DNA of 64,000 nt from Mantis religiosa (GCA_030765055.1 CM060947.1:60804859-60868858); one strand, 5' to 3'. Shown: positions 11,614-22,892, counted from the first letter of the stretch. Made by a program: numbers and translations. Notes: a model not told the origin generated them from the letters alone.

Positions 11614-13407
11614 GAGTTAGATTACTTCCGTAAAAACCCTGGCATAATGCATTGCTTACCTTAGGAGCGAGTCTCACCACCGATGGGCGTGGCTTAGGCG
11701 GGAGGTGATTGGGGAAGTTCCTCGATGCCGTCCAGCATGTCGTCTGCACATCCCTCGAAAACGTAGCTCTCGGCTCTGCTGCTGCACTCATACTCAGACG
11801 TTGCTGAGTAATCACTTTCCGAATCACTGCTGCTACTGTCGTCATTAACTGTGATCGTTAGCTTTTCCACCTCTGTTTCTAGGAGACCCTCAGTTTTTAT
11901 ATATTTCTGTTCCACTTGGTGAACATGCCGGCAAACTGGACCCCATTCTGCTTCTCCTATTTCACCAAATCGCTGTTCGCACAAACGCCATACGTCTTCC
12001 GTGTTGAAGCTCACATTGCAAAGCGCAACCCATTCTTTTACATTTGCCCAAATTTTTTCTATGGCATTCAGGTCGGGATGGTACGGTGGTAAGCGGAGAA
12101 CTACGTGCCCATCTTCTTCTAAAATTGCATCCACCATATATTTCTTATGTTTTGGCTTATGCAACTTTATAAGATCATATAGTTCCGCTTTCAGCATATG
12201 GCTTCCGAACGGAATCCTATGCTTAACCAACCAGTCTTGCATATCCTGCTTTTTTGTGTTCGCTGTGGGGCATTTTTCTCTGGTAACATTGTGATATGAA
12301 GCGTTGTCTATCACAAGAACAGACTTTTCTGGAAGATTGGGCTTTAGTTTTTCTTTAACCCATTTCAAATAATTTTCGCTGTTCATTTCCCTATGATAGT
12401 CTCCACTTTTTGTGTTTGATTTAAAGATCAATTGCGCATTGGGAATGAAACCCTTTTCTGTTCCTGCATTCACAATAATTAATCTTTGTCCTTTGGAGGT
12501 AGGTGCCATATAACCCTGTGTACTATCGTCAGACCAAGCTTTCTTCTTTGTGTGCGAACTGTGTATATATGTCTCGTCGCTGTAGACAATAGGACGACCT
12601 TCCTGTCGGTATTTTGTTATAGCACGTAAAAATGTAACACGAGCACTTCTTATGGTATGCTTTTCAATTAGAATGCGTCTGTTCTGACGCGTGTTTCGCC
12701 ATCGAAATCCCAGACGCTTGAACACTTTGAGCAAGCTTGACTCTCTACCTTTGTAATTAATTGTTTCTCTTAATTTATGTAACACAGCTTTAACTGTAGG
12801 AACTCGCTTTTCATGGATGTAGAATTCATTTATAGTCCTGCGAACTACACACATATCAAAATCATCGAGATCAGTGAATGGTTTGGACCTGTTTTTGTTT
12901 CGCTTTGGTGTACCGAATGAAGAGACTGAACCGCTCTGTATATCAATCATCTCCTTCTTTATTTTCTTAACTGTGGATAGCGAAACGCCCGTTGCGGCTG
13001 CAACACGCTCATTAACCTTATTCACAGGGATTACAAAATTAGCTCCGTCGGCTTCCCGTCGCATAAAATTTAAAACATTAGCTATTATTTCTCTAGCTTG
13101 CCCTTTTACAGTTCTGCGATAAACTTTAGAGCGATTGGCTGCCATAATACTCCCCTTTTATGCACTACAACACTCACAGACAAAAGTAACTGATAAGTTT
13201 AACAGATTTAGTATTCCCAACAAAGCACGTGATAACCAACTTCACTCGTCTAGATGAGGAAACACACTGACCTTTGCGCATACAGGTTGACGCATACGGC
13301 TGGAGTGAGGGAGAGAGGGAGGAACTGACATACATGAGGCGCAAGCGGATATTGAAAAAGGGCTCGCCAGCTGAACACCCAGAGCTTTTATGAAAATACG
13401 GCTACTC
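11614..13407 (-). mobile_element. Sailor-type (DD82E) IS630-Tc1-mariner transposon
   Basis: A 1794-bp element bounded by TA at 11612-11613 and 13408-13409. Both ends start GAGT. Over 30 nt the two inverted ends agree at about 19 positions by eye. It sits inside the terminal repeat of the older mariner: the sequences on either side join across TA to the expected mariner end. It contains one long intact minus-strand ORF. The long D-to-E spacing in that ORF matches the published DD82E Sailor group. Both ends and the ORF look complete, so this copy could be recent. Confidence 0.85.
11694..13145 (-). CDS. Sailor-like DD82E transposase, intact
   Basis: 483 codons from ATG at 13143-13145 with no internal stop. 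Residues 12-66 form an N-terminal helix-turn-helix-like region (VNERVAAATGVSLSTVKKIK), with a second basic linker at 79-90. The RNase H-fold catalytic core shows D190 in PIVYSDETYIH, D280 in VLVIDNASYH and E363 in PPYHPDLNAIEKIW. Exactly 82 residues separate D280 and E363. The first motif and the LNAIEKIW motif are IS630-family hallmarks. The roughly 50-residue insertion relative to DD34-41 relatives includes SHMLKAELYDLIKLHK. The C-terminus is acidic and serine-rich (DDSSSSDSESDY). The enzyme would cut at the terminal repeats and insert at TA. The 5' UTR (13146-13407) and 3' flank are short. Activity is inferred only from the intact frame and catalytic residues. Confidence 0.9.
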   Translation of the reverse strand: MAANRSKVYRRTVKGQAREIIANVLNFMRREADGANFVIPVNKVNERVAAATGVSLSTVKKIKKEMIDIQSGSVSSFGTPKRNKNRSKPFTDLDDFDMCVVRRTINEFYIHEKRVPTVKAVLHKLRETINYKGRESSLLKVFKRLGFRWRNTRQNRRILIEKHTIRSARVTFLRAITKYRQEGRPIVYSDETYIHSSHTKKKAWSDDSTQGYMAPTSKGQRLIIVNAGTEKGFIPNAQLIFKSNTKSGDYHREMNSENYLKWVKEKLKPNLPEKSVLVIDNASYHNVTREKCPTANTKKQDMQDWLVKHRIPFGSHMLKAELYDLIKLHKPKHKKYMVDAILEEDGHVVLRLPPYHPDLNAIEKIWANVKEWVALCNVSFNTEDVWRLCEQRFGEIGEAEWGPVCRHVHQVEQKYIKTEGLLETEVEKLTITVNDDSSSSDSESDYSATSEYECSSRAESYVFEGCADDMLDGIEELPQSPPA

Positions 13408-13429
13408 TACTTTCTGGGCGGCCCTCGTA

Positions 13430-15006
13430 TTTGTTAAACATATCATAAGGAAGTGAAGGAAGTTTACAAAGTGAAGGGAAAATTTAGTTTATTGTAAATA
13501 ATAATCCCTAGAGAATCTCCCCTATGCAGAGGGTACCTTTCTCGCCCAGCTGCTGCATCCTTCAGCTCCATAGCACAGGGTAGTGTAAGAATAGAGGTGG
13601 CAGTGGTCAGCATGCTGACTCCCCTGACCATAAGGCAACTACTTGATCGTTTTAGGGATGCCACTTTTCCATCCAAATAGCATCACGAGGCTGAGTATAC
13701 CCTGGACCAATCTTCTAGCAGGGGAAAATCCCACAGTTATAAGAATAAAATATTTATATCATAGTTAATTAAAAATTTTGGTGTGAAGTGCAGGTTATGG
13801 TTATGCTGCAGAATACATAATGTCTTGCTTTCATGGTCACACGCTCATAATTACGAAGAATTATTATAAATGTAAAATCATTAAAAAAAATGCTAACCTA
13901 CATTCGGCACTGGTTTTATATGATGTTGCATGATAGTTAAATACTATAAATATTTAAAATATATGTTTCCTCAACTTATTTTCACCTAGCTCTATCAGAA
14001 AAAAGAAATGTTAAAAGTGATAATCAGGTTAATTGGAAAATTTGCTCATTTGCACTATCTATTTCTCTATCAAATTACAGCTTGTCATACTATAATTTAG
14101 TATATTGATATTCTATATTCAGACATTTCATATTACTTTTCCCAAATTCTGGTGTTATTACATCAATTTTCCAAAATATGGACAATTTCTTTTCTAGTAA
14201 TAGTTACAGCAGTTATATCATATTCATGATTAATACAAATTTTTTAAATGGTTGGAATTAATTTCTGTAAAATGGTCCAGCATGTGCTAAAACTATAATG
14301 GAATAAAATCTCGTAATCAACAGAGTCCCAATTAACTGAAGGAGGGTTTTGAAAATAAAACCCACAATTTAGGTATCAGTGTGGTTCAATCACCATGTCC
14401 CACTGAAGTTGAGTGGTACTATTGCATTGCATATGTATTTGATTGATATAGGTAGGCTTATGAAATTTGTAACTATGTGACGCTCCGCTATTGTAATTAT
14501 TTTTTTTTCACTTGTGTTATCATGGAATATTAGTTCTAATTAGACGATTGGATTAGGCTTCCCACTCCCATCATTTGAAATGACCTTGGTTTCTTGGTTC
14601 ATTATGTCATATCGCTTACTATCATGAGATAGAAAGACCCTGTGTTGGTATAAATGCCTTAAGAGAAGCTGTTGCTGTAATTTCTCAAACCAGTTAAAGA
14701 GCTGTTCATGAGCAAGACATCTTATTTAGAACATTCTCTTTGAGTTTCCAGTACATCACCACAGATGTCCTTGCAGTGACTGGCACTTAGGCCCATCAAA
14801 TTAATTGGCTTTTGAATTAAAACCTACTGATATGTGTCAGGCATTTGATGCTCTAGACAATTGGTGATAAATATCTCATACCCTTATTTTCAGTCATTTT
14901 AACTAAAACAACTTGAATGTCTATCATTACTAAATAAAACCAAACTTAAAACCTTTCTTTTAAAATTATTTTTGTGAGTATAAAAATATTACAATGGTTT
15001 CTTGGG
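13430..15006. other. no supported gene; possible repeat at 13480-13740
   Basis: 13480-13740 has a more balanced base composition than its neighbours (CCCCTATGCAGAGGGTACC, GGGGAAAATCCC) and looks like the end of an old retroelement, but no family could be assigned. The rest is AT-rich without recognisable content. Confidence 0.35.
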
Positions 15007-15081
15007 ATTGCAGCCAAATGATGTTTTTTCTCCTCCAAGCTTTCAGCCATCTTAACTCTGTGATCTTCCTCAGGGTTATGT
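15007..15081 (+). repeat. left arm of a foldback around a LINE fragment
   Basis: About 75 nt here, including TCTCCTCCAAGCTTTCAGCC, recur in inverted orientation at 15977-16048 with a few mismatches. The arms enclose about 900 bp containing a minus-strand LINE reverse transcriptase remnant. Confidence 0.8.
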
Positions 15082-15499
15082 TGTCCAGAGGTCCAGAGGT
15101 AGTCCTAGTCGGGCGGGGCTATCTTTCTTTTTCCCCGTCCGGGTGTCTTCTGCCGCAGTACCTAGCTGCTTTGCGGCTTAACCTGCAAAATGAGCAAATT
15201 GGTTTCATGTTCTGCTGAGGTGTTTGAATTTTTGGGAAATTTGGAATGGGATGCCCTTGTTTAATCTCATAAGGCAGCTGCATTTAGGCGTTCCCCCGTT
15301 TTGGGAGACACGATTTAAAGTTTTTGCTCCGTTTTGGTTACGGGTTTGCGTATCGCTTGATCCATCTGGCGTAAAAATGGGTCCTAGAGACATCTGGGGT
15401 TTCTCTTGGGTTAACCAAAGGGCCCCAAGACGTCTCTTGGTAGTTTGAAGGATGGCAAGCGTCTTTGATCCCTCTGGTCATACCTGCCCAGGGAGTTCA

Positions 15500-15925
15500 C
15501 TAAAGAGTTGTTGTGATTTTGGATTTTGTCGTACATTGATCGTGCCCTCTCGCAGATGACATCGACAATGTATGGGGTCTAGGAGTGTTCATGTAGGATA
15601 TGAGCAAAAAATCTCCAGTCTGTATCGTATATGATACGAAGTGCCTTGTTCTGCAGCGTCTGGAGCCTGACGAAAGTGGTATTAGCACTGTTCCCCAGAT
15701 CTCACAGCTGTACAGAATCATAGGCGGAATGATCACCCGATACAGCTGGAGTTTGAGTTGGATGGGCATAGTTGAGCGGAAAATAGGGTATAGGCTCCGG
15801 AGTGCGACTTGCCCCAGCTGGACCTTGCCTTTGACGTGCAGAATGTAAGTTAATTTACGGTCCAGTGTCACACCGAGATACTTCGCCGTTTGCACCCATG
15901 GGATTCTACGGCACCGTAAGCAGCC
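15500..15925 (-). pseudogene. LINE reverse transcriptase fragment (Jockey-like)
   Basis: Near its start the frame reads AKYLGVTLDRKLTY, the conserved KYLGV..D..L.W block after the RT catalytic core. It continues through LRSLYPIFR, then LKLQLYRVIIPPMILYSCEI, the typical region of Jockey/CR1-class LINE proteins. The catalytic FADD box is absent and the frame degenerates after CEIWGT. It is a 5'-truncated relic whose 3' side runs towards 15100. Confidence 0.8.
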
Positions 15926-15976
15926 TGGTTCCTATTTATAGTCTAAGATATGACTTGTGATTGGCTGCCCACTACG

Positions 15977-16048
15977 ACAACCCTGAGAAAGACCACAGAG
16001 TTAAGATGGCTGAAAGCTTGGAGGAGAAAATCATCACTTGGCTGCAAT
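15977..16048 (-). repeat. right arm of the foldback around the LINE fragment
   Basis: Inverted partner of 15007-15081. It contains GGCTGAAAGCTTGGAGGAGA, the complement of the left-arm core. With the left arm, transcription through the region would give a long hairpin. Confidence 0.8.
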
Positions 16049-16265
16049 GCAGAGAAATCATCATAATAAATCAGTGCCAAGAAAGCTTTAAATCTCTCAT
16101 AAAAAATATTGTTAGATTTTCTCCTTAAGATGAACAATAAATACTCCCAGGTTTTATTTTTGTTAATCTGAAGGCTTGATTTATTTTGTCTGTTAAGCGA
16201 GAAAGAAAATAATCTGCTACATAGGGATATTCTTGGAATGTGCATGTTTTCTGCTACAAATAACC

Positions 16266-16503
16266 TTTTTTTAAGTTACGTCCTCCAACGTTAAGTCATA
16301 TCAGGCGATGAATGGAATGGGTGAAATGATGCTCAAATGAGCCCAGGGTTCATGGAGCTTAGAGTTACCTGACATTCGTCTTTCAGGATAAGGGAAAACC
16401 CCGGGTAAAACCTTTTCCAGGTAACCCACCCTGGCAGAGATTCGAACTGGGGACCTCTTGAACATGAGGCAGACATGCTACCACCACACTACCGAGGCGG
16501 GCA
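16266..16503 (-). repeat. tRNA-headed SINE, family 2 (copy 2)
   Basis: Same body as 7470-7717, with the tRNA-like head at the right end on the minus strand. Flanked by a direct repeat CTACAAATAAC (about 16255-16265 and 16504-16514), consistent with target duplication. A T-run at the left marks the A-tail. Confidence 0.85.
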
Positions 16504-17156
16504 CTACAAATAACTGCTAACATGTTCCCTTGTGCAGTTCATGACATAAATGTAATACATTTGGATGCTGCACATCAATATGAAATATACTAAATTATAA
16601 AGGTTTGAAGTGGATTAAATATTCACCTTTCCTTATGTCTTAGATTTGTTCAATTGTCTGCTAGTTAGAAATGAAAAGCCTCTCTTCTTCTGGCATTGTT
16701 GTGTGAATTAAACTGAATTGCTATTGGGGAAACAATCTAATACTAATTAATATGTAAAAAAACAGAAGCTAACAACAGAGAAGTAACAAATATTACATAA
16801 AATATAATTTGTCATTTTTGGTCATTTTAACCATAAAATAAATCCAGAAGTTAAATTATTAAAGTAATTAAATGGTCCAATAGATTTAAAGGTTTGGGAA
16901 AAATATTTATTAAAAAAAAATATAAATTACATAATGAATTTTGAAATACTGCCAATCGATTCTGTCTTTAAGTTGAATTTTCAGAGTTTGGTAATAAATA
17001 CAAAAATATTATGACACCTAGCAGCAGTTAGGATTACAAGGAAAACAGTGACTGAAGATGCACAAATTTATATTTTATGTAGAATCTAATGGCAGTTTCA
17101 AGAATTCAAGGTGACCTAACACCAAACTAAATACTACCAACTTTATGATGGGAATT

Positions 17157-17520
17157 GAATGAATAAATAGCCTAAAGGTCATGAAGGGCTAAGGCCTACA
17201 GGGGTAGCTCATTTGAATTCATGCGTGAGCCAGTCTGCATAAAAATGATTTTGTTCTACTTTGGTCTTTGTTAACTTACAACTGCCCACTTCCATTTATC
17301 ACATTTGTTGGTGCTGGATTCTCTGTAGAATTCTCCATTCATCATGGCTCCTAGCTATTTTGGACCAGTTAGGACCTGCAATTCTCCTGAAATAGTCTGC
17401 CCATCTGGTTACAGGTCTGCCTCTATTTTGCTTCCCAATGCGTGGATCCCACATGGTAGATATCTGCGACAGTCTGGAGCTTTGGAGTCTTGTCACAGGG
17501 TTCCCCATTTCCATTTCAGG
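17157..17520 (-). pseudogene. LINE (RTE/endonuclease-RT type) 3' fragment
   Basis: The minus-strand frame 17299-17514 contains NRGRPVTRWADYFRR and, further on, an IARSHDEWR block. This matches the C-terminal (R)GRP.TRW.DD....G..W...A.dR..WR motif of many insect endonuclease-reverse transcriptases. Downstream (17157-17298) is the family's 3' UTR, including the stretch AAGGCCTACAGGGG. The left edge has a short ATTC/GAAT-type tail (GAATTGAATGAATAAAT). No catalytic domain remains. Confidence 0.75.
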
Positions 17521-17879
17521 TTTTCTTCTAGTGGGGATTACTAATCAGTTAATCAAATCATCTTTTCAGACAAAAGTTGATTAAATCATTTCCCAACTGT
17601 GTTACATGGACAATTAAAAAGTTGGAACACTTATGTAAGCACCGACACTATTTCAAATAAATACACGAGTAGCACAATGGCCTCTAGTCAACCAAGGGTT
17701 ATGTTTCTAAACTGGACACTTGATGTCCTGGAAAGTAATGCCTGTATTATGTAGAAAATGAAGCTAGCTGCAGTGAAGCAATGAATACTACACAAATATA
17801 ACTATTTGAAACAAAAACTTCACTTATCTTAAGAAAATGATGTTAATTTTTCTTTTTAATTGAGATTGATTTCACAAAC

Positions 17880-17960
17880 AAATTGCTTGCATCGTCAGTC
17901 CATCAACACACTTCGTTAGGACAACCAAGTGTGTTGATGGACTGACGATGCAAGCAATTT
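17880..17960. repeat. perfect 34-bp palindrome
   Basis: The arm at 17880-17913 (begins AAATTGCTTGCATCGTCAGT) and its exact complement at 17927-17960 are separated by 13 nt. Sequence to its left (about 17808-17900) resembles 18660-18760 in diverged form, including the stretch TTAAGAA..TGTTAAT....GATTTCA.AA. It may be another Penelope-type terminal palindrome, but no target duplication was found. Confidence 0.8.
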
Positions 17961-18644
17961 CACCCAGCTGGTCTGTTCATGGGACACTTATTGGAACTCG
18001 TGTTTCTCTGCTCAGATTTACATAAGGTACCCTTAAATCACTAAACATTGGTGGCCCACAAGTTCTCTCTTGATCATACAGTGAAAAGGGAACACCAATG
18101 AGAGAGACAGCTGGCATCAGATTAACTGTGTTCCAAAGGACTGCAATCAAGGATCTGTTGAAGAGAAACAGTGATATGCATTACACAAATGTTAATACTT
18201 TGTACCCATGAGATCGTATGACCTTCTCCCAACAGATAAGTGAAAACCACATGAGATTTACTTTTGCAACTTTTAGAAAATGTAGTGTAGTGCACTGGAC
18301 TGCTGATTCTTCAACCATACAAGCTTCTACAACTATGAAGAAACAAATCAATTAGAAACTTAGAATACTGACCAAGTATTTCATAATCTGGTATTTTTAT
18401 TATAAATACTATAGATAAATGTGTGTTGTAAACCTGTCACATAAAATAAAAGTATTTTGGTTTTGAAATTTGCATATCGCTTTAAGTATAAAAACTATAT
18501 TATTCATAAATTAATTATACATGTAAATTATTTCTCTGGATTCACAAAATTTCCAACAAAAACAAGTGTGAACCAGGGGCGGTTGTTCCTTGATGTGTTT
18601 GAATCTCTGAGTCACCTACTTGTTTTTGAATAACTTACATGGTT

Positions 18645-18765
18645 ATTACACAAATAAAAATATTTGTAAAAGAATCTCCACTTAACTTAAGAAGTTTATG
18701 TTAATACTTCCTTCTTCTTTATAAAGTCGATTTCAAAAGCATATCGCTTTCATCCTCAGTTAATT
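18645..18765. repeat. diverged relative of the 17808-17900 repeat
   Basis: Shares the ordered blocks CACTTA.CTTAAGAA, TGTTAAT, TCGATTTCAAAAGC and GCTTTCATC with the left flank of the 17880 palindrome. Unknown family. Confidence 0.4.
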
Positions 18766-19010
18766 CCAAACTCCATTGTTAAGGAAATCTCGGTTACCAT
18801 GTTTTTTTCTTTTGTTTTGTTACGTTTTCAGCATTACCAACATCTGAAGATGAAACAAACCTAAAAACAGAATAAATTGCCGGTATGTCAAAATTAATTA
18901 CGCGATGTTTATTTTTTAAAGAGTTCTCCAAGTTATATTTTGTAATGGAACCACTCTCTTGGCACCCGCGCGTCGATAGTACAGCTAGCTTACTTGCCGT
19001 CCCGAATAGT

Positions 19011-19253
19011 TCTTTTTTTGTAATTTACGTCCTCCAACGTTAAGTCATATCGGACGGTGAATGAATTGGATGAAATGATTCTCAAATGATTCCAGGGTCC
19101 ATGGAGCTTAGAGTTACCCGACATTCGTCTTGAAGGATAAGGGAAACCCCCGGAAAAAACCTTATCCAGGTAACTCACCCTCACCGAGATTCGAATTCGG
19201 GACCTCTTGAACGTGAGGCAGACACGTTACCAACTACGCTACCGAGGCGGGCA
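19011..19253 (-). repeat. tRNA-headed SINE, family 2 (copy 3)
   Basis: Flanked by TCCCGAATAGT (19000-19010) and TCCCGGATAGT (19254-19264), one mismatch. On the minus strand the head carries CGCCTCGGTAGCGTAGTTGG and a GTTCGAATCTCGG B-box-like stretch. Confidence 0.88.
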
Positions 19254-19287
19254 TCCCGGATAGTGATTTGCTATTAAAAGGCCAAGG

Positions 19288-19488
19288 CCCACCTCGGCGT
19301 AGATGGTAGCATGTGTGCCTCACGTTCAAGAGGTCCCGAGTTCGAATCTCGGTCAGGATGAGTTACCTGGATAAGGTTTAGCCGGGGGTTTCCCTTATCC
19401 TAAAAGACGAATGACGGGTAACTCTAAGCTTCATGGACCCTGGGCCCATTTGAGCATCATTTCACCCATTCCATTCATCGTCCGATAT

Positions 19489-19523
<35 letters not shown>
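19288..19523 (+). repeat. tRNA-headed SINE, family 2 (copy 4) with TA-repeat tail
   Basis: Plus-orientation copy, head CACCTCGGCGTAGATGGTAG, ending in a run of TA (19491-19523). Flanked by near-identical TAAAAGGCCAAGG on the left and TAAAAGCCAAGG at 19524-19535. It lies only 34 bp from copy 3 in opposite orientation, so the two form a natural inverted repeat of about 230 bp arms. Confidence 0.85.
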
Positions 19524-19529
<6 letters not shown>

Positions 19530-19535
19530 CCAAGG

Positions 19536-19992
19536 TGACCGTAATGGATTCGATTCATAGAAGCCGTATATTCCGCACCAACTCGTGTTGCCAACACAAT
19601 ACAGAATCTTCTGTACTACTTTTTCGTTTCTTTGAAAAGAAATTTGTTGGTAGAAATGATAATCCGCTCGAAGCGAACCCCGCGTGTCATGTGCTACTGT
19701 TTATTATCAGTTTGCGTCCTGTGTAAAAACGTAATTTTTTGTTGATCAGTGATTATTGTTTATATGTGAAGCGTTTAATTTTTCATATTTAAGGGATTTA
19801 CAATGAATCTAACACCCGAGTTGGCGTGTCTCCAAACGCCCTTTTCTTTATGTTTAGAAAAACTTTGCGGCGAAGCATCTTGAAAATACAGCAGGAAATT
19901 TAAGACTCGTTTGTATGAGGAACATAATTGTGTCGGATTGAAGGATCTGAGAAAAAACAGTAACAAAATTGCAGACGGGAAGGTTCACGTCT
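19536..19992. other. no recognised feature
   Basis: AT-rich sequence between a SINE and a solo LTR. Short ORFs are not convincing. Confidence 0.4.
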
Positions 19993-19996
19993 ATAT

Positions 19997-20391
19997 TGTG
20001 ACTTTGTGGGTTTGTAAAATTAAAAGTCCAAGTTGCAGAAATTCAAAATGCTCTTTATTTCCGTAGAAAGACACTGTTTGTACACCCTTGGCAGCAAGAT
20101 GACGTAACATAAACCAACACAATCTCTCGTCACTTCAGCACACGTAAATAAATAAAAGAGTACTTTCAAATCGAGTCCAATTACGACACTGGCGAGCCGC
20201 GGCTTCTTTTTATGGCTCCAGAATTGTTCCAGAAATTACCGGAATTTTCTGTTCAATAAGACGGCACTAGAAAGACGAACCTTCCAGTTATGTATCTTTA
20301 TCTGTTTCGGCAAGCTTTTATCACCACGGTGCACTGTATGTCTCTTTGTGCACGCCGGCCGCGCGCCCTCGCAACAATGCGATCGGCGACA
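19997..20391 (-). mobile_element. solo LTR (gypsy-type, subfamily A)
   Basis: 395 bp, reading on the minus strand from TGTCGCCGATCGCATTGTTG to ...CCACAAAGTCACA, so it has TGT...ACA ends. It is flanked by ATAT on both sides (19993-19996 and 20392-20395). An AATAAAG-like signal and a TATA-like CATAAAAAG lie inside. It ends in the same ACCCACAAAG.CACA as the complete gypsy element at 37209. The matching subfamily copy at 32423-33280 confirms both borders. Confidence 0.88.
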
Positions 20392-20395
20392 ATAT

Positions 20396-22105
20396 ATTGT
20401 AAAATGCAATGAGAACGTTAAGCTTAACAGTCTTTTCATGTAATATCCCATTATTATGTGTTTAAAATGGGAAGAGTTCTCGCCTGTAGCCAATCAGATG
20501 CGTTAGAGCCTTCACCGTTGTCACCTCGTTATCCACACTTTTTTTATATCTCCCTCTCTTGCACACGAGAGTGTTCTTGGAGCTAACGCAAACTGAATTT
20601 TCCAGTGTTTTATAATAATGCAGTTGTTGAAATCACAATTGCAACATGAATATTCGTATATTACGCAAATGTTTTAAATATTTAGTTTAAAGTTAATTAT
20701 AGTTTATCAATTACTTAGTTTTCTAATCCAACGAAAATACCAGCGGTGCATCCGTATAGCTGTGAATGTTACGTTAAGAGATAATTCGTCATTGTCATTG
20801 TCTTCAACGTGTGAGTATTGCAAATTTATGATAATAGGTTCCAAAATCTCGTTACGTGCTCTTTGTTTCCAAAAGTCGTCTTCTTGTAGTTTATCTTATG
20901 TCTCACGCAGTTTTCCCAGTCTTTTTGTGTTCCTTGTCAATTTCTTCGTAAATAAGTCGTTCAATGTAAGTTTAAAAATATTATTTCTTATTGCAACATA
21001 ATTTGAGCCCACATTAACTTAATTGGATTGTTCTAGCAGTAGTAAGGGACGAAAGGTGGATCGTGTCTCACTGATCCAGCTGATATACTTTTTCATGGAA
21101 GAGTAACTGAATAATGCTGCTTTGAACTCTCTAGAGTAAATAGAGATTACGAAGCATTCATAAACAAAGATATGTTACCAGACACGTTCTGCCAGACTAG
21201 CAAGAAGTGTATCGTTTCCTCTCACCGAATTTAACAAACACTTTGGCTTATTCAAAGTACATATTTCTTTTACCACGTCATGTCAAATGTTTACGTTTCA
21301 ATTCTGAGTAATTACAAATACACGTATACGCATACATGACAACCAATAATGATATTCATTACAGTGCTTACGTCGCAATGCATTGTTATAATATAATGGT
21401 ATCTAATTTATTTATTTATTTGTATTAGGAAAGCTATTTGAGCTAAAAAATATGCGGTTTTTACGGTTATGTCAAATACATTACTCTCTTCTTCCTCGTA
21501 GATCAGTTTTTGCAAAATCTGAATTTTTGTCTTAGCACGAATAGTTATTTATTAGAGGGAATGCAATACGACAACAGCGCAGGACTCCGATTGTTTGCTC
21601 ACCTAGCAGCGCTCAAGGACAAACACCTTCCCATTTGAAACACGTAATAGGGAAGTAGACAAGAAATGGGCTTTCGTCGACATAATGAAAGCCAGGACTC
21701 TTTAAATAAAGGTAATTTTAAGAAACTTTGGATTCATATATGAGAGGAAAGCCCCATCGAAATTCAAAACCACTATTGCAGTATCAAATCTGTTTTTGCG
21801 ATGCTGATTTTGCGAATTTAGGTTAGCCAATTTTCCGAGTCACCTAATTAATTCGGCGCCTGGCGTGAACTGAAAATTACCGATTTTATATTGAAACATT
21901 TGAAGCATGAACAGTGAGATAGCATGTTGAGTGTTGTGTTACATTCATTTGTGTTGACTTACTACTTCTACCCTTACTGAACAATGGCAACTCAACCACA
22001 GTAACAAATTTGGATCTATGGACCTGTTTCAATGTTGTCTGTTTATCAACTAACGATGTTGCTTCATTCCCCGTCCTTTGTTTTGTACGTGAAGCATTTT
22101 CTCAA
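20396..22105. other. no recognised feature
   Basis: About 1.7 kb of AT-rich DNA with no supported gene or repeat. Confidence 0.5.
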
Positions 22106-22109
22106 TAAC

Positions 22110-22880
22110 TAGGTAACCAAGCATTAAAGAGGTTTGGGTTTGAAATCCAGAAGCACAAAAATAGCGAATTCTATTTGATTTTAAGAGACGTCCTTTCGAA
22201 CCTCATCTTAATATAGGCAATAGTCTAGTCCAGTGTGTAAAAAGTGTAAATATTTTAGGTTAAATCCTTGATGACAAGTTAACTTGGAACAACCACATTG
22301 AAAAACTAGAAAGTAAATTAAGCTACGGACTTTTTTGTTGCGATATTCAGCCAATGTTCTCTCAGTAGATACTAGTAAATTAGTATATTTTGCATTAATA
22401 TATTCACACATTTCTTATGGCATCGAGCTGTGGAGACACACTTCCAAATTAAACTTTAACAGAGTTTTTCTCCTAGCAAAGAGCTATCAGGTACTAGGCA
22501 AAAATAAAAATACGTACGAGTTCATGCAGGCTCTATTTTAAAAAATTAAACATACTTACTCTTCCCTGCGTATTTATTCTGCGAACAATACTTTTTGTAC
22601 ATAACAGAAATATAACCTCCACAAATTCCGATACCACACACATGAAACAAGGGGGAAAGAATAACTATATAGTTAAAGGTCACAGGCTAAAACTTTTTGA
22701 ACATTTGCTCCAATACTTTGGTCCAAAACTACTTAATAAGTTTCTGGAAAGTCTAAAAATACGGTGTCAGCTGCTAAGTTTAAACCTAAACTGACTAAAT
22801 TCTTGTTAAGCAGAGCCTATCACAGTATAGATGAATATTTTGATGACAACTTCGATGATTTTGAATATGTTTTGTATATA
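22110..22880 (+). pseudogene. LINE reverse transcriptase C-terminal relic
   Basis: Across several frames one can read VNILG.ILDDKLTWNNHIEK, then RYSANVLSVDTSKLVYFALI, the YSHISYGIELW block, and later KGHRLKLFEHLLQYFGPKLL and LLSRAYHSIDEYF. This is the usual post-catalytic part of insect Jockey/CR1-class LINE proteins. Stops and frameshifts are frequent, so it is an old 5'-truncated copy. It ends just before a GT/GA microsatellite that may have grown from its tail. A related relic lies at 56990-58250. Confidence 0.75.
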
Positions 22881-22892
22881 AGTAAGTAAGTA

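Larger units (their letters stand above)
9958..13427 (-). mobile_element. mariner element (copy 2) carrying two nested insertions
   Basis: The left terminal repeat starts near 9958 (GGCCTGTCCAGAAAGTAACA). The right end is CTTTCTGGGCGGCCCTCG at 13410-13427, followed by TA. The transposase lies on the minus strand. Two later insertions enlarge it: a tRNA-like foldback repeat at 11051-11383 with a 12-bp target duplication, and a Sailor-type transposon at 11614-13407 inside the 5' terminal repeat. Removing these leaves about 1.3 kb, the usual mariner length. The element is dead because its transposase is broken. Confidence 0.88.
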
